NCBI GenBank assembly: GCA_035582835.1
Contig: JAYKAV010001000.1
Span: forward strand, 4,335,126-4,399,125
DNA length: 64,000 nucleotides
Direction: 5' to 3'
Origin: Phoebastria nigripes
Taxonomy: Eukaryota > Chordata > Aves > Procellariiformes > Diomedeidae
Position 1 is the stretch's first letter, and each line of letters starts with the position of its first letter. Below, piece by piece: positions 13,548-27,100 of the stretch. Made by a program: the position numbers and the translations under genes. Under the pieces are notes generated by a model. The model was not told where the DNA came from. It saw nothing but the letters and a program-made list of their open reading frames with translations, and did not search any database.

Positions 13548-14488
13548 CCTGAGATGAGGGTAGCTGTGCTTGCACAAACTGCTATGCCAGTGATGTGCTA
13601 CTCACACACCAGTTTACTGTGCTCTAAATTCTCAATTTGAATGTTCCTAATTACTACATAATGGGTGTGCAGGAGGTTGGGAGAACAATTTACTGTTCAA
13701 GTCATCCTGTCAGTTAAGGTTGGTGGTAGTTAAGCCACATGCAGTTGATGAGACCTAAGAACATCCTAGGACTCCCTCTAGTCCTCTTTTAACTGCTGCA
13801 CTGCAGTTGATACGGGGCAGGGGGAAGAGGCCACACAAAGGGAGGAGGTGAGCCCAAACGTGAAAAGTTAAAAACAGGGTGCTGGGGAAAGGTAAACATT
13901 AAAAGAAAGTAAGAAAGCTAAGGAGGATGAGAGGTAAGAAAAAAAAAAAAAAAGGTCTGAAACTTCATTTTATTCCCATGAATTTAAACAAGCATTGGAT
14001 CAGACTGAAAATAACTAGAAATAAACAATCCTAATAGCAACTAATCCCCTTGCTGTCTCTTTCATTTTATTAATGGAACCAGGGAAAAAGTTTAACTTTG
14101 TAATGTTGCCTGTGTAAAAGGAGTCTCAAGAAACTGAGGTGATGTGGGAGTCCAGCATGATTGCACAGACAGAGGAATATTCTGCTTTTGTTTTTGATGA
14201 CTTTTTTTAAAAGTTAAATTAATTCTTGTAATAATGTGACTTAGTTTCTGGTTTGCTTTCTAAGAACGAACTATTCTAAATTATGTGTTTACTCCCAGAA
14301 ATTGTTGACATGACCACAGTCCATTCTGTGATGTCTCTTAACTGTTTCACCACTTGTCTCAGCTTTTTGAGACTTAAGCTGTGACCCTGAAATGTCTCGG
14401 TCTGACACCACCAAGATGGGAAGTTGTTTCTTGCTATCTTCAGGTGCAAGAGTGTTTTTTTGCTTTTTTAAAATAGGTTTCAAGGCCA

Positions 14489-14583
14489 AGAATAAATAAA
14501 TAAAAAAACAACAAGAAAAACAAAAACCCCAACAAAACAAAAACAAAAAACCCCAACAACCTACACCCCAAAAAAACCTCCAT
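14489..14583. repeat. A/C-rich low-complexity tract, complement of the G/T type
   Basis: Alternating A runs with single C or CCCC blocks. It reads as the reverse complement of the G/T tracts at 13436, 33836 and 37241. The 107-residue open frame on the minus strand (14289-14612) is built over it and is not credible. Confidence 0.9.
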
Positions 14584-17500
14584 GAAACAACCCTCCTTTC
14601 TTGTGCCTCCACCTGAGCTAAAGCACCATATGGTGGCTGTCTGAAGAGTGGAAAATGACTGGGGTAATGATGGTTGTCATGCTAGTATGACAAAGCTCTT
14701 TAAACTGCAGCAGCTAACATCTGAGAATTGTTTAAAACTGTAGGCTCTGTTGCTATAATCAATGGAGCTACCCTAAAGTATATGACTCCAGTGTGAATGT
14801 AGTTGGTGAAGCAGTGTTTCATCAGCTATGACCAAGACTCCCAAAAGGCAGCTGGTGGATAAAATTCTTTCTGGTACTTATCTGCAGGTTATTTGGTTTT
14901 CTGTGATTGGAGCTGTTCTTCCTTTCTCTTTTTCTTACTGAATATCCAAGAGGAAGTTTGTAACTGCCAGGAAATTCCTATAAGGCCCTTTCATCGACTT
15001 GTCCCCTTTAGAGGTGTTTTATGTGTTGGCATTGTTAGCACTGCAGCTCTGTTGGTGTGTTATGGCTATAAATAAGATTTGCCAATGAGTCAAACTGCAG
15101 AACACGAGAAAGGTCAAAGTAGTGCACTTTGCTATCTCTTAGAGAATATATGGGGCATTAAAATTCTGACACCTCATTCTCATAAAATAAGCCCAAGCAA
15201 GCATGGGAAGATGCTCAACCAATATGGTGCTGAGTAGGGGCACTTGAGCTCTCTTTGTACAAGCTCACAACACAGCCAGTTTGTACCAACACAGGTGCAA
15301 CCAAGTTGTGCTGGTANCTGGCCCCTTGGCTTGGTTCAGCATCCTTAACCCAGTATAGATATGGGATTTTACAAAGCTTGAAAAAACTGTGCAATATTAC
15401 TTCCATGGGTGATCCTTCAGTTCAAAAAAACTAGCTGGAAATTTGGAGGGGAGCCATATACCTAGTGTTATTCCTGTTTATGCCTTGCAAACTGAAATTT
15501 GCAAAAGGATTTCCAAAGCAAAAGTGGTTCAAACCTGTGGAACGATAATTTTCCATAAACTCCCCTCATCCTCCCACGTGGCTGTCTGATGTAGTACAAT
15601 GTTGTATTCCTCAGTGTGAAATAAAACCCTAAATATGAAATGAAAGTGCAGCAGTGGCTTTAATGAATATCACTAGCATTCTTGCTTGCAAATAACTGAT
15701 GGCAAGAGAAGATAAATTGAGTCATTTATAACATGAGATTATCAGTATGNTTAATACAATGAAATGGTAATGTTAAAAAAAAAAAATACTTGGTATGGAA
15801 ATTATAAAAGATAAATCTGTTAAAATTACTGAGGTTGTAATAATATCTAGGGAGTACATAAGGTGCTGTGTAGCTGATGCAGTTGGTATTCTGTTCTGTG
15901 GCAGGGTGAGACTGTTGTCAGCCATAGCAATATGCTGGTTTTGAGCATTTGTTCTGAAACAGTTAGGAATTTAAACAGGTCTTTGTACCTAGTTATGCTA
16001 CAAGCTTGCACCTATGGTGATCCATAGGCTACCTGCTTCTTCCCTGATAAACTAATTCATTATGGTGGCCTGCATTTTCTGTCATCATTTGCAATGATAT
16101 GGAAATATTGGCCTCATTAAAAAAATTAAAAAAAAAAAAAAAATCTAGAGAGAGTGGCAATCCCAAAGGCACTTGTACAATGAATTAATTTCTTGTAGTG
16201 GATTAAAGTGTATGGATTCCAATTAATTCTGGCATTACCTTTTTTCATAAAAAGAACCATCATATCATACATTCATAATTAAGAAGGATTGTGCGTGGTG
16301 AGATTGACCTTTGTACCTTTACTCCTTTTTATTTTAATGTAACTGTCTTCAAAAAAAGATTTGGGCCTTGAGCAACTTTAGGATGAAAATAAAGTGGAAT
16401 GGAAAATGTCATGAATGTTCACAAGTACATTGCCTTTTTGTTGCCATAGTTTGTTTATGGTTTGCTTATAAGCTCTCTTATAGAAGAGTATAAACGTGCT
16501 TTCTAGTGCTAATATTTTATTCATTAAAGATGTTGTTCAGATCTCAGCTGAACCGTTGGGTGGTGTTATCTCGCTGTTAAATTCATTATTCAACAGATTT
16601 TTCCCTGGAGAAAAGGAACTTTTGTGGCTGTTCTTCAATCTTTTCACCCACTCCCGTTGTCTCCAGACTTAAAGCATCTTCTACACCATTCAGTCACTCC
16701 AGGAAACCTAATGAAGAAGAAAAATGTTTTAGCTTAAATAAGCTGTTATCTGCCCCTTTTGAATCANGTTCTGCCTGTGGCTGAACTCAGGAGTAATACT
16801 GTCCTTTTGACTGGCAGTGGGGATGAGAGAACAAGCAGTGGAGAGTANGGTGGATTTGAGCTCCTTAGTGCCTTGTATTGGCTCATGTTCAGCTAACTGC
16901 ATCTGGTAACTGCAAATAGCCACGGCATAAGGAGCCAGATCTGGTGTGGGAGGTCAGTGCAGTGCAGGTGGCATGCTGCCACTGTCCCCTTGCCTGAGGG
17001 TAGCTGCTGGGGCTATAATGCTGTGGGAGTGCTGGGGGAAAAAAAGGGCAAGAAAAGCTCAAGCTTGTCTCACATGGCAGTTACTTATATCTGGGGTCTT
17101 TCCAAGTGGGGTAGGAAAGAGATTCAGTGATGGAAAACTTGTTCTAGCTATGAAACAGCTACCTACAAAACAACTGCTCTCTGTACAGTTTTTAGTTTCC
17201 AAGACACAGACAATGTTCTTCTGGAGCCTGGTTTACTGCAGAGCTCTGCAGGAAGTGGAAATCTGGCTTTGAGCCAGCAGGAAACTGGAAAGTTTTTTTT
17301 TCTTTCTGTTCCTGGGAGTGATTTTTGTCCCTTCATTTTCTCTCCAAGTTGTCCTGCAGTTTGGTTTTATTAATATATTATTTTAACTTGATGCTGGAGA
17401 TTGTCTACAAATGATTGAAATGCAGATCTGTTACTCTGATTAAACTGGATGACAGCTACTAGGGAAGCATGAATATATGCTTTATTGGAAGAATAAAACT

Positions 17501-17735
17501 TCCACTAAATAAATGGTACCAGGAATAGAAAAAAATATACACAGATACTTTTGTCTTGTGTCCAAACAAAGGCAAAACCTTTGTAGTATAAAACAATATT
17601 CATAAAGATAAGTGAAAAATCCCTTTTTAAGCCAGTTTTTACAGCCTGTGTTCTAAAACAGTAAAGATATTTCTAAAAATTCAGAAGCCTTATGTTTTAG
17701 TGTTCATCACATTTTTGCTGTAGCATTGCTAATGA

Positions 17736-17737
<2 letters not shown>

Positions 17738-17811
<74 letters not shown>
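17738..17811. repeat. Uninterrupted poly-T tract, 74 nt
   Basis: There are 74 consecutive T residues with no interruption, far longer than the other homopolymers here (mostly 12-23). If read as the poly-A tail of a minus-strand retrocopy, the body would lie to the right. However, no AATAAA-type signal is seen on the minus strand within 10-35 bases of it, and no duplicated target site is obvious. An expanded simple repeat or assembly or consensus error in a homopolymer are alternatives. An apparent ORF of F codons over it is meaningless. Confidence 0.98.
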
Positions 17812-17812
<1 letters not shown>

Positions 17813-20642
17813 GACCATTGCGGTTATTTCTGCCTCTTTCTTGTATCCCTAGAGACACTGATATTCCTTGCAGTTGAGTATTGGACAGAACGGGCTGTAA
17901 GACTTGTTTTGTTGCTCGTGGAGGTCATTGTCACTGATCCCACTGATGGACAGTGACAGAGGGAACTGGTCCTGAGGGCTCTGGGTAGACGTGGGATCTG
18001 GTTCTTCAGCTGGACTGACGAAGCTTAGGCCCCAGCGAAAGCTAGGATGAGTGTGGATATCCCCTCCCAGCTTCTAGAGGCTGAAGGCAGTGGAAGTAGC
18101 ATAAAGCTGCTTCTGGCTGTAAAAATACCTTGTGTTGTGGTGATATGGTCCTTCTACACCAACGCAAATGCTGAGAAGGAAAACAGTTTTTAAATGACCT
18201 TATCACTTTATCTTCACAGTGGTCTTGTTTCTCTTCCCAGTTTGATTTTTGACTCCTCAAAATTTTTGTTGAATATTACTACTATTTGTTGTTTAGCCAA
18301 AAACCTGCAGCACTGACTGTGGTGGGAGAGGGCAGGAGAAGGGGTTTGTTAACCATGGCCTGAGGAAGAGATATTCTTCAGCTAGGATATTTTTTTGTAT
18401 TGTTTGTATGTATTGAGCTTCTTTCTTGTCTTACTGCTTGCTTCGTTCCTCCTCCACTGCTGCTTGCAATTTCTGGAGCTGTTACTGCTCCTTCCTTCCT
18501 TAGCTTTTCCCAATGTACCTTTGTCACATGATGAGCACTTGCCTGTTTTGCTGCCTGTGGGACAGGCAGGTAGGGCTGGGGTGGGAGGCACTGTATTTCC
18601 CAGGGCTCAGTGAGGGCTTGTGGGGTTGTCAATGGTACCTGGTGTCTGTTGCTGTAGAGATTCAAAGCTNCCTGTGGTTGAATTGAGCAGTTTTTAAAGT
18701 GGGACTTACCTACTATATTTGTTTTTAATTAACCTGTTCTGAAAGGACTACACACTGCAGCGTTTCAATGTGTTGCCAATTTATTTCAAGTTAGTTTTGA
18801 GAGCCAGAAGGCAGAAAACCCTCTGAGAAGAACCATAGTCAGGATCTCGGAGCTTTATGTTTAGCATTGGTAGAAGCTGTGTTAGGTAACTTGCACCATG
18901 AAATGAAATAAAATATACATGGTTTACTTGATTATCTTCTTTTTTGTGTGATTGGCATATAAAGGATTTTATTGAATAGGTGAGATGTTGAGCTATATTT
19001 CATTAATACCTGAACTATTCAGTCATATAATCAACCAACATTAATCAAGTTTTTCTTTTGCTTTCCTGCCTCTCTCCTCAGTCCGTTCAGCTCATTGTAA
19101 CACAAAAAGACATGGTTCTTAGAAACTCGGTGGCACAAACCAGAAACCAAGTATGTCTCTTGGTCCCATGTTGATGGTTTTGCCAGCCTTTTCTGGGAGG
19201 GGGCAGACTGTATGAGGGAAGGAGAGAGCCTTTTCTTTCTAGCTAATTTGATCGGATTTCTTTTTTTAATAATTTCTGAGGAATAATTAGTGATTATGTT
19301 GCTCCCACTCTGCGTTTATGCTAAAATGTCTAATTTAGGAGCACTTGGCTGTTGTTTCTCTAATCTACAGTAGGATACAACATGGCAGTACATAATTAAA
19401 AAGTACTTTAAATAGACATCATTCTATGTTTGTTATTTTTCACTTGGGATGAAAATCAACAGCGCCTAGTAGTGTGGCTGCATTGGTGTGTGGTCAGCAT
19501 TTCCAGTAATTTTAGCCCTTCTATTAGGAGTTTAAATGTAATTAAGTTTATCTAATTCCCCCTGCAAAGTGTTTTAAGCCTGGCATGAGTTCGTTCTTTC
19601 CAGAGTTTATAAGATGTAGTAAGACATTCCTGAAGGATAAAAGTAGAACAACAAAAGTATAATGTGGGGTTTTCTGGTGAGTTTACTTTGAGCTATCCAC
19701 TTTATGCTTGACTTGTTCAGTTCGTGCAGCAGNTCTTGTGAGCAGAAGTGTCAGAATGATGCACTGTGCCCTATTGTTTGATTCTGATTATTAATCTACA
19801 CAAAACTCAACTCTTTTGAACCTTGTGTTGTCATCGCTTCACCAGTTGTTCCTATATAGTCTTAGCACAGCTCTCAAAATTTATGTCTTTATAACAGGGG
19901 AATTATTTGCTTGTTGGTCTTGTTCCACTCTGGCGTATTCTAAACATGGTTTCAAATAGATTTGAGGATGGGTGGGGAGGGGGAATCCCTGAAATAATGT
20001 CTTTTCAACTTTTGGCAGCTGGATACAGGAGCAAGGTTGGGATTAGCACTCCCCAAGGAAAGGCAGGTAAGAATGCAGGTGCAGAGGCTGTACCTGTGTG
20101 AGTAAACAGTAATTCTGTAAATCTGGAAGAGCTGCAGTGTGTGACTAACTTTCTGGAGATACCATAAGAAGCCATCAGAGAGGTGGTGGGGGAATTTTCT
20201 GCTAAGCATCTCTTGTACCGTGCCTAAATAATACCACCTCACCTGTTTTTTGCATCTCTTTTAGTTGCACAGGAAAAATAAGCAGAGCGAAGAAAGCACC
20301 ATCTCTTGATGTGATAGCACATATAGATAATTGTTTTTATCTGAAAATGTATAGCAACTTAGAAGCAAGGGAAGAATGTTTGAAGCCTCAGTTTGCTTCA
20401 AAACACAGAAAATGTGAATAATTTGTAGCCTTTCCTTTTAATAAAGACATATTTAAGTACAAAAGTAAAGTTTATTTTCATTAACACTTTCACTGCGAAG
20501 ATAATGATGGTTAGAAAACATTTGATGCAAATGTAAGATCAACGATAAAAGTGACTATCTATTACTGAGTAAACTTCAATAGTAGCAAGTAAGGTAAGGG
20601 GAGACGGCAATGCTATTAGACCTTGGTCCATTCAAAGATTTT

Positions 20643-20674
<32 letters not shown>

Positions 20675-22173
20675 GTATGGTATGATAATTTGTTCTGAAT
20701 CTCCAGACTTTCCTGGAAAGTCAAGAAGACATCAGATTTGAGACTTTCTGCAGGTTTCTAATGTAACATGAATTGTGCATTACAGCTCCATGTATTCCTT
20801 AGCTTTCTCTCTCAAAATTCTGGGAGGAAAGGGTATGCAGGGGAAAACTAATACTATTTTTGTTAGCTAGAGAAAACGTTAGGTAGTGTAGCGCTCAGAA
20901 ATTTTTCCATTTAGCACTGGTAAATGGTTTGCTTTGTTTTGCTGGTTTTTTTTGGGGTCTTTTCTCAAAATCCAGCAGAACACTTGTATCAGTGCAAAGA
21001 ATAGCTCTGAGGACTCTGCAAGGTGCTACCCACCATCTGAAGCAGGTTGTGAGATTATTAGCAAACTGAAGTGCTTCAACTTAAACCAACTTGCTTTTAA
21101 CCAGATTCTTTCTTGATCCTTTTTGAGGTCCCTAATCAGTAGAATCAGTATAGCATGCAACAGGAAGAAAACAGAGCTATTAGATTAAAAACATGTAGTA
21201 GATAAACAGTTAATGAATAAGGAAGAAAACTTAATACTTTAGATAATGAATTAAAACTTCCTAAGAGTGGTTCAATGCTGCCAGAACTCACTGGTTCATG
21301 ATGGTTCTTCAGAAGTTAATGTACAATGCAGTTGGGTTTGTGGTCCAAAGCTTAAGTCTCATTTAGTCAGGCAATAGGCATTGCTATCTTCTCTTTTTCC
21401 TCTTGAAGGAGAGTCACTTTAACTCCTATTGTGTGACTTACAATTATGTCTCCTGCAACAGCAGCAGTCACTGAAGAAAGCGAGAATTCTATTAGTCTGC
21501 CACTTCTCTTTATTCTTAATTGCTAGAAATCTGTCACTGGAGTAGTGTAATCATGTCAGTAGAAGGCTATCCTGGGGTAGGACTGGGTGATTTTAATACA
21601 GCAGTAACAAGCGCTGTTATATATAGTAAAAACTCTTTGTGGAAAGACCTTCCCCCCCACCCCACCCCAGCACCCAAACTAAAACACCAGTTTGAGCCCT
21701 CCTTGAAGGAGAAGGTTGCAAAAGTCTTGAGAGTGGGATCTTTTTCTGTGTTCCTAGAATTGCTGATACAATGATAAGTTACCTGGAACCTGAAACCTTT
21801 TAGATTAAGACTATTCTCAAATATTTGACGTAAATTTGAATCAAATATTGCAACAAAACAATTTTCTCTTGCTTTGGCCAATCCACATCTTAACTTTATG
21901 ACTTTAGAGTTTCTGTTTTCAGTTAATGTTGCTGACGCTATTTTTGGCTTAACAATCCATAGAAGGATTATGAAGTAAGTTCTTTCTCCAGATTTCTTTC
22001 TAACAGTGGTCTGGAGGTATTGGGTTTTGTTTTACATATAGCTAAACTTGTTGGTTAAAATGCTTCTCAAGTGATCGGTGTGAGCCGCATGCAATGTGTT
22101 AATACATATAAATTGAGCAATTAATGTTAAAATTTTTTTTGCGATACTGGTTTATTGTGAAACCCGTGTAGCA
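17812..22173. other. Non-coding stretch, no gene seen
   Basis: The first 800 bases after the 74-T run are somewhat GC-richer (17812-18620). They have overlapping open frames on both strands (18378-18665) that share the same DNA and look like chance. A donor-like CAG|GTAAGA stands at 20066 without an associated exon. Confidence 0.65.
20639..20674. repeat. Poly-T tract, T16-C-T19
   Basis: A homopolymer run broken once by C at 20655, with no associated retrocopy features. Confidence 0.97.
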
Positions 22174-22198
22174 TCACTAGATGGTGCTGCAGAGTAGG
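22174..22198 (+). promoter_or_regulatory. CTCF-like motif, copy 1
   Basis: The core CACTAGATGGTGCTG resembles the vertebrate CTCF core CCASYAGRKGGCRSY, with T in place of the first C and of the C after GG. It is nearly identical over 25 bases to the sequence at 24086. Binding is unproven; a T at the key C weakens the match. Confidence 0.35.
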
Positions 22199-23110
22199 TT
22201 TGTTTTGGGTTATTGACATTTAAATTCATGGAGCCCATTAATCAACCAGACCACAGTGCCTGTGCTTGTAGGATTTTCAAAAGCTTTTAATTTGACTTTA
22301 CTCCATTTCTTTGCTCCTGTTGAAAACAATGGCAGGCCTTCTATTGAATGCAATGACCGCAAAATTAAGCGGTACCAAGAATTTCTGACAGTGCTGTAGT
22401 TTTGTACCTGATTTAACATCAGAATTGTGGACATGCATTTACTGAAACTTCTTATTCAGGGCCCATTCCTTTATCAGATAATTCTGATGCAAGTTTTATA
22501 CCACATCCTTCTAGAAAGTGGTGTGTTTTCAAAAAGCATGGAGATGAAAGCCTGGAATACTGATGTGTCATTGCTTTATGGTAAGATACGTGGCATCCAG
22601 TCTTGTCCATGCCTCAGCGTTTTGATGTCATCTGCTCACAGTCACGCAGATGGCAGCTGCCCCGAAACTCCTGAAACAGTCAAAGTCACTGCTTGCACAA
22701 GGGGTGTTTTTTCTTGTTGCCTTATCCTGGCACAGGTAATGGTTTTACCTGTCTCTTTTGATGAAAGTCCAGATAGGTGGTTGTCCAGCATTGCCTATGA
22801 TCACAGTTTATTTCAAAAACTTCCTTTACCTGCCCAGATGATATGATTTGAATATTTGTTAAGCAAATTAAAAAAAAAAAAAAAGGCACAATTGCTGGTA
22901 ATTCTGGCTTGCTGCTGATCAGCTGTCCTTCAAGTATTCTTTCCAGATCATTTTATATGTCTTTAAGCTAGGTATTGCACATAAACTCTCTTTCTGCATT
23001 AGACATAAATTACAACTTTTAATGCATGAATCATTATAGTGTAAAATAAGTCTTTAAGCTACACAGTCTGTATCCTGAACAAATACAGCATCCAAAACCT
23101 GTTCAAAGAT

Positions 23111-23153
23111 GGTGGGGTTTTTTTGTTTGGTTGGTTTAGGTTTTTTTTTTTAA
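23111..23153. repeat. G/T-rich low-complexity tract
   Basis: A 'ggtggggttttttt' start, then 'ggttggtttagg' and a T run. Same class as the other G/T tracts. Confidence 0.85.
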
Positions 23154-24085
23154 GTTGTAGTATTTGGTATTGTAATTAGGAATAGGTATTGAAAGTTCTG
23201 GTTGAGAATGTGAGCTTTTGTTTTCTGAGCTGAGTTAGGAATAATGGCTTTGGAAAAAAAAAAAAAGCACTTACTAAATCCAGATTGATGGGTTTTTTGT
23301 GTAAAATGGTGTTAAAACTTCTCATAACAAAGGATTTTATTTTATAGTTTAAGGTTTTATTTACCTTTTGTGTCATTGTAAAAACTCATTATCTTTGTCT
23401 CTCTATCTCCCCAGTGAAGCTGAGATAAGGCAGCCTACAAATGAAGTATTTATTTTGCTCTGTAGGAACAATATCTAAAGTATTTTTTAACAAATACAGT
23501 CTTTTAACTCTCAGTAATAGTCACTATTTTAACACTTTGATAAGAACATTTGTATTCAATACACAAGAGAATACTGGGATGTGCTTAGAAATAATTTTTC
23601 CCTGTCTAGATTTCCCAAGAATGCCTCTGAGGGCAGGTTCAGCTAAGATCTTCTGGGAATCAGGGAAGCAGCTNCCTTCATCACTGACACATTTTATTAG
23701 ATTCCCCCAGTACACACACACGGTTAAGATACTGTTACAGAGTTACCTGATAGGTAGTGACAGTAGTAGATTAACATGAGTGCCTTACTAATCGCTGCAT
23801 TTTATTTTAAAGCTGGTTTCACAAAGGATGTGTTTCACACCTGTAGATTCATTGAAATCCTCTNTTCTCCAGTCAGCCAGAAAGCAGGCAGAAAGTGCTT
23901 TGTGTCTGGGCTCATGAATGTTTTTATTTCTTCTAGGCTGTGTCTTCTATCGTNTGTGTTCTTTTATGGGGCTTATAACAAGCCAGGAAAGAAGTGGTTA
24001 AAGTGGGAGTTGCAAGATTTGGTCCAATAATTGCACCATCAAAAAGTAGCACTGCAGGGAGGCTCAATTCCCATTCATTGCAATG

Positions 24086-24110
24086 TCACTAGATGGTACT
24101 GCAGAATAGG
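24086..24110 (+). promoter_or_regulatory. CTCF-like motif, copy 2
   Basis: The core CACTAGATGGTACTG differs from copy 1 at only two of 25 positions, both G to A. It has the same orientation, about 1.9 kb to the right. Confidence 0.3.
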
Positions 24111-27100
24111 AAAACCCCCGAAGTGCAAATTTTGTCCAAACGCAGGATGTACATAGAGAACTTAAACCCACAACGAATATATTTCCTTGAGCAAAAAGAA
24201 AGCTTGGTTGGCACTTCAGAAATGTCTTTTGTGCTGCTCTGGTTTTTTCAGCTGATACACATGTGCAGCAACATCCTGAAACGTTGAGTCATTAGATCTG
24301 TAACTTGATTTTTTTCATTTCAGCAGTTCAGATAAAAGCTTTGCTTTTGTTTTGGTTAACCTGTCACTTCTAGCTGAATTCCCTATGATCTCTTTGTGGC
24401 CCTGTTAGTGTAATGCAGTTTAAAACTTTGCCTAGACAGCCCAGAGGTGGTGCTTAGCACAAGGCTTGGTTCTGATGCCATTGTGTANTGCATGTCGTGT
24501 TTTTTCATTGGCAAGATAATCAAAGAGCAAAAACAGAGTTCATCAACAGTTGGAATACATGGTTTAAAGTTATACCATAGAAGTTGACATGGTTGGTGAG
24601 CTCTTCTCTGGGACAGGTGGTTTCAAAATCACACCAAGAGCGCTGTGACATTTCCTGTAGGCTTTGCTGCGCAGGAGAAGGCCATGCAATGCAGCCAAGG
24701 TAGCGGCACTCTGCTTGCTACTGCACATTTCTGGCAAGCTGGTGGCTGTTGTCACTGGGGTGCTGTTGTGCTGCTGGTGGAGGGCCCTACAAACCTGGTG
24801 GTGAATTTGAGCCATATGCTTTTACTTCATAGATAGTTGAGAAAAGATTATGATATTTTAATTATCTACAGTGCAATATTTTGGTGAAAGTCTAGTTGTT
24901 GGTTTTGTTTTGGTGTGTTGGGTTTTTTTTTTTAAAGTAGGATTTTTGCTTTTACCTGTTTCAGCTGCAACTGTCAGTGTAATCCAAAGGCTTTAATACC
25001 TTCCTCAATGTTGCTGTGGCTCGTTCTGATGAGAGCTTTTAAGGATTTTTCTGTAATAACTCCTGAATCCTTCTTTTGGTCATTATATTGCAGCTGCATT
25101 TCATTTTGCAGAGATTCTCTCATTGGGCTTTATTGTTTCGGGACCTGTGGTCTGTGGTGATCACATAACAGAAAACTTCACTTTTCCTTTCCCTTCTCTC
25201 TAAAAGTTTGCAAATCTGCTTTGGAGTTTTATAGTGTGGCTGTTAGGAGAAATGGGGGAGAAAAAGAGTAGGAGGTTAGAAACAAAACAAGAACTTCCCA
25301 ACACAAGTCAAGACACAATTATAAGCATTACTATGCTCCTTAACAGTTAGATGTGAGAGAATAATTCAAAATTAATCACTTAGTCAACAAAATCAGCTAC
25401 CTTTTCTGTATGTAGAAGTGTGGGAGCAGCTGTTAATTCAGTTGTATTCACTGATTTAATTTACATCAGGAGGAACTGAAATAGCATCTTACTTCATAAG
25501 ACGTTCATTGATAGAGTGCACCATGTGATAAACCTGACCATAGCAATACCAGTTTAAAATGTAGATAAGTCTTGCGTTTTCTCCTGTGATGTGACTTGTT
25601 GAATGTAATGCTGCCTAGAACAAAACAGAATTTGAGCGAGGAGAAGTTTATGCTCATTCCTTTCTGCAAGAGCTCTGGCTCTGTGTAGTCCTAGATAGTC
25701 TCTCTCTCCTGCTCTCCCACCCACATGCTGCTACAATGAAAAAGAAATTAAAGTGGCTAACCTGATTGGGATTTTTACCTGCCTTGTTATGACTGACCAG
25801 TGGATACAGTTCTGTTTGGTTTTTGACATCTTGCCCACTATTTTTCATGTATGCCAAAGCTATTGCCTACTATTGCATAGGTAACATAGAAAAGAGAATA
25901 ATAAAAATAAAGGCCTTAGTTTATTATGGAACAAAATGGGTCTAAATTCCACAGCAAAAGATTGTAGTTTCTGCTTCACTTTACTAGAAAATGAAGATTT
26001 GATTTGTGACCATCACAGCTTTTAAAGGAGGGTATTTTTATAGACATGAAAGTGATGAGTCAGTGTAGCGTGGAGGACTTTGGAGTGGGTATCTGCAGTA
26101 GGTGCATGCATGTATCAGCTAGTGCATGTGTTGTCTTGGATACATTGCATTTTTTCTGTAGAAAAGTGAAATTATTTATTGACTGAATTAAGTCAGACAA
26201 ATTACACTGATTTTTGAATGCTCACATTTAAATGTTTGGACATTTGTTTGGGGATTTTGGTGTGTAGTGCCATGTGTTTATGAGCCTTTCTTTTGTTTCT
26301 TATGACGTACTCATGCCATCAAGAAGTGTTTGCTTTAGCAATTTTAAACAAACCAGTGAAGTTCTCTTGTTCTGTGGTATTATGTTTTCACTCTACTTGT
26401 TTGTATGACATTAAACTTCACAAGTAGCATAGTTATGAAATCAAACTAATCTCAGAAAACAAAGATGTTGTTAGCTCTATTTCACATATAACAATTTCAT
26501 TAAATAGTATCCCTATACCTAGATTTATGGCTTTTCTTTATTCTTTCATTTTTCCATTCCAAAGAATACTTGACTATAGGAGTCTTATTCAATGTATAAA
26601 GATCTTGTGCCTGTCACTGGAGCACAACCTTTTGACTTAAACTGCTGAGGTCTAAGGGTGCGCAAGAAGAAGGATTCAGAATTGCTGATAATATAGAAGC
26701 TGTTGGTCCATGTTAGGGCTATTGGAGAAAAGAATTGAGAACTTTGAATAACAGTTTGGAGATTTTCAAGCTAATTAAAAATGAAGTTTTAGTCCTTTCA
26801 GTAGTATCCAATCAGAAGTTAATTTCTTTCCCTAGAGTAAGTTTGCACCAGAGAAATAAATGTGTGGCTCCAGAACCAATAACACAGACCATGAGTTCAG
26901 AAGTATTTTTATCACTTAGTAATTGAAACCACAGGTTATCTCTTTAAGAAATGGGTATTTTAATACCTTGATGAACACAGATTTGAATTTTGCATACACT
27001 GAAGTAATTTCATAGTAGGTAAAGAAAATTATATTGATTTTTAAAAACAAAACAAAAACCCCCAAAACCTACCCCTTTTTTCCAAGCCGCTTGTGTGAAC

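Larger units (their letters stand above)
12573..17737. other. Non-coding stretch with low-complexity tracts, no gene seen
   Basis: Apart from the G/T and A/C tracts listed separately there are poly-A runs at 13939-13953, 15775-15786 and 16128-16143, and a weak CTCF-like core at 13168-13179. No exon or transposon was recognised. Confidence 0.65.

Noticed and set aside
17726..17956. Open frame beginning with a long phenylalanine run
   Set aside because: It is the 74-T tract read as codons.
17738..18620. Processed pseudogene on the minus strand using the 74-T run as tail
   Set aside because: No polyadenylation signal next to the tract, no target-site duplication and no protein recognised in the adjoining DNA.
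22427..22846. 139-codon open frame with a CAG|GTAATG inside
   Set aside because: Composition is unlike a folded protein, there is no family signature, and only a weak pyrimidine tract precedes the internal AG|GT.
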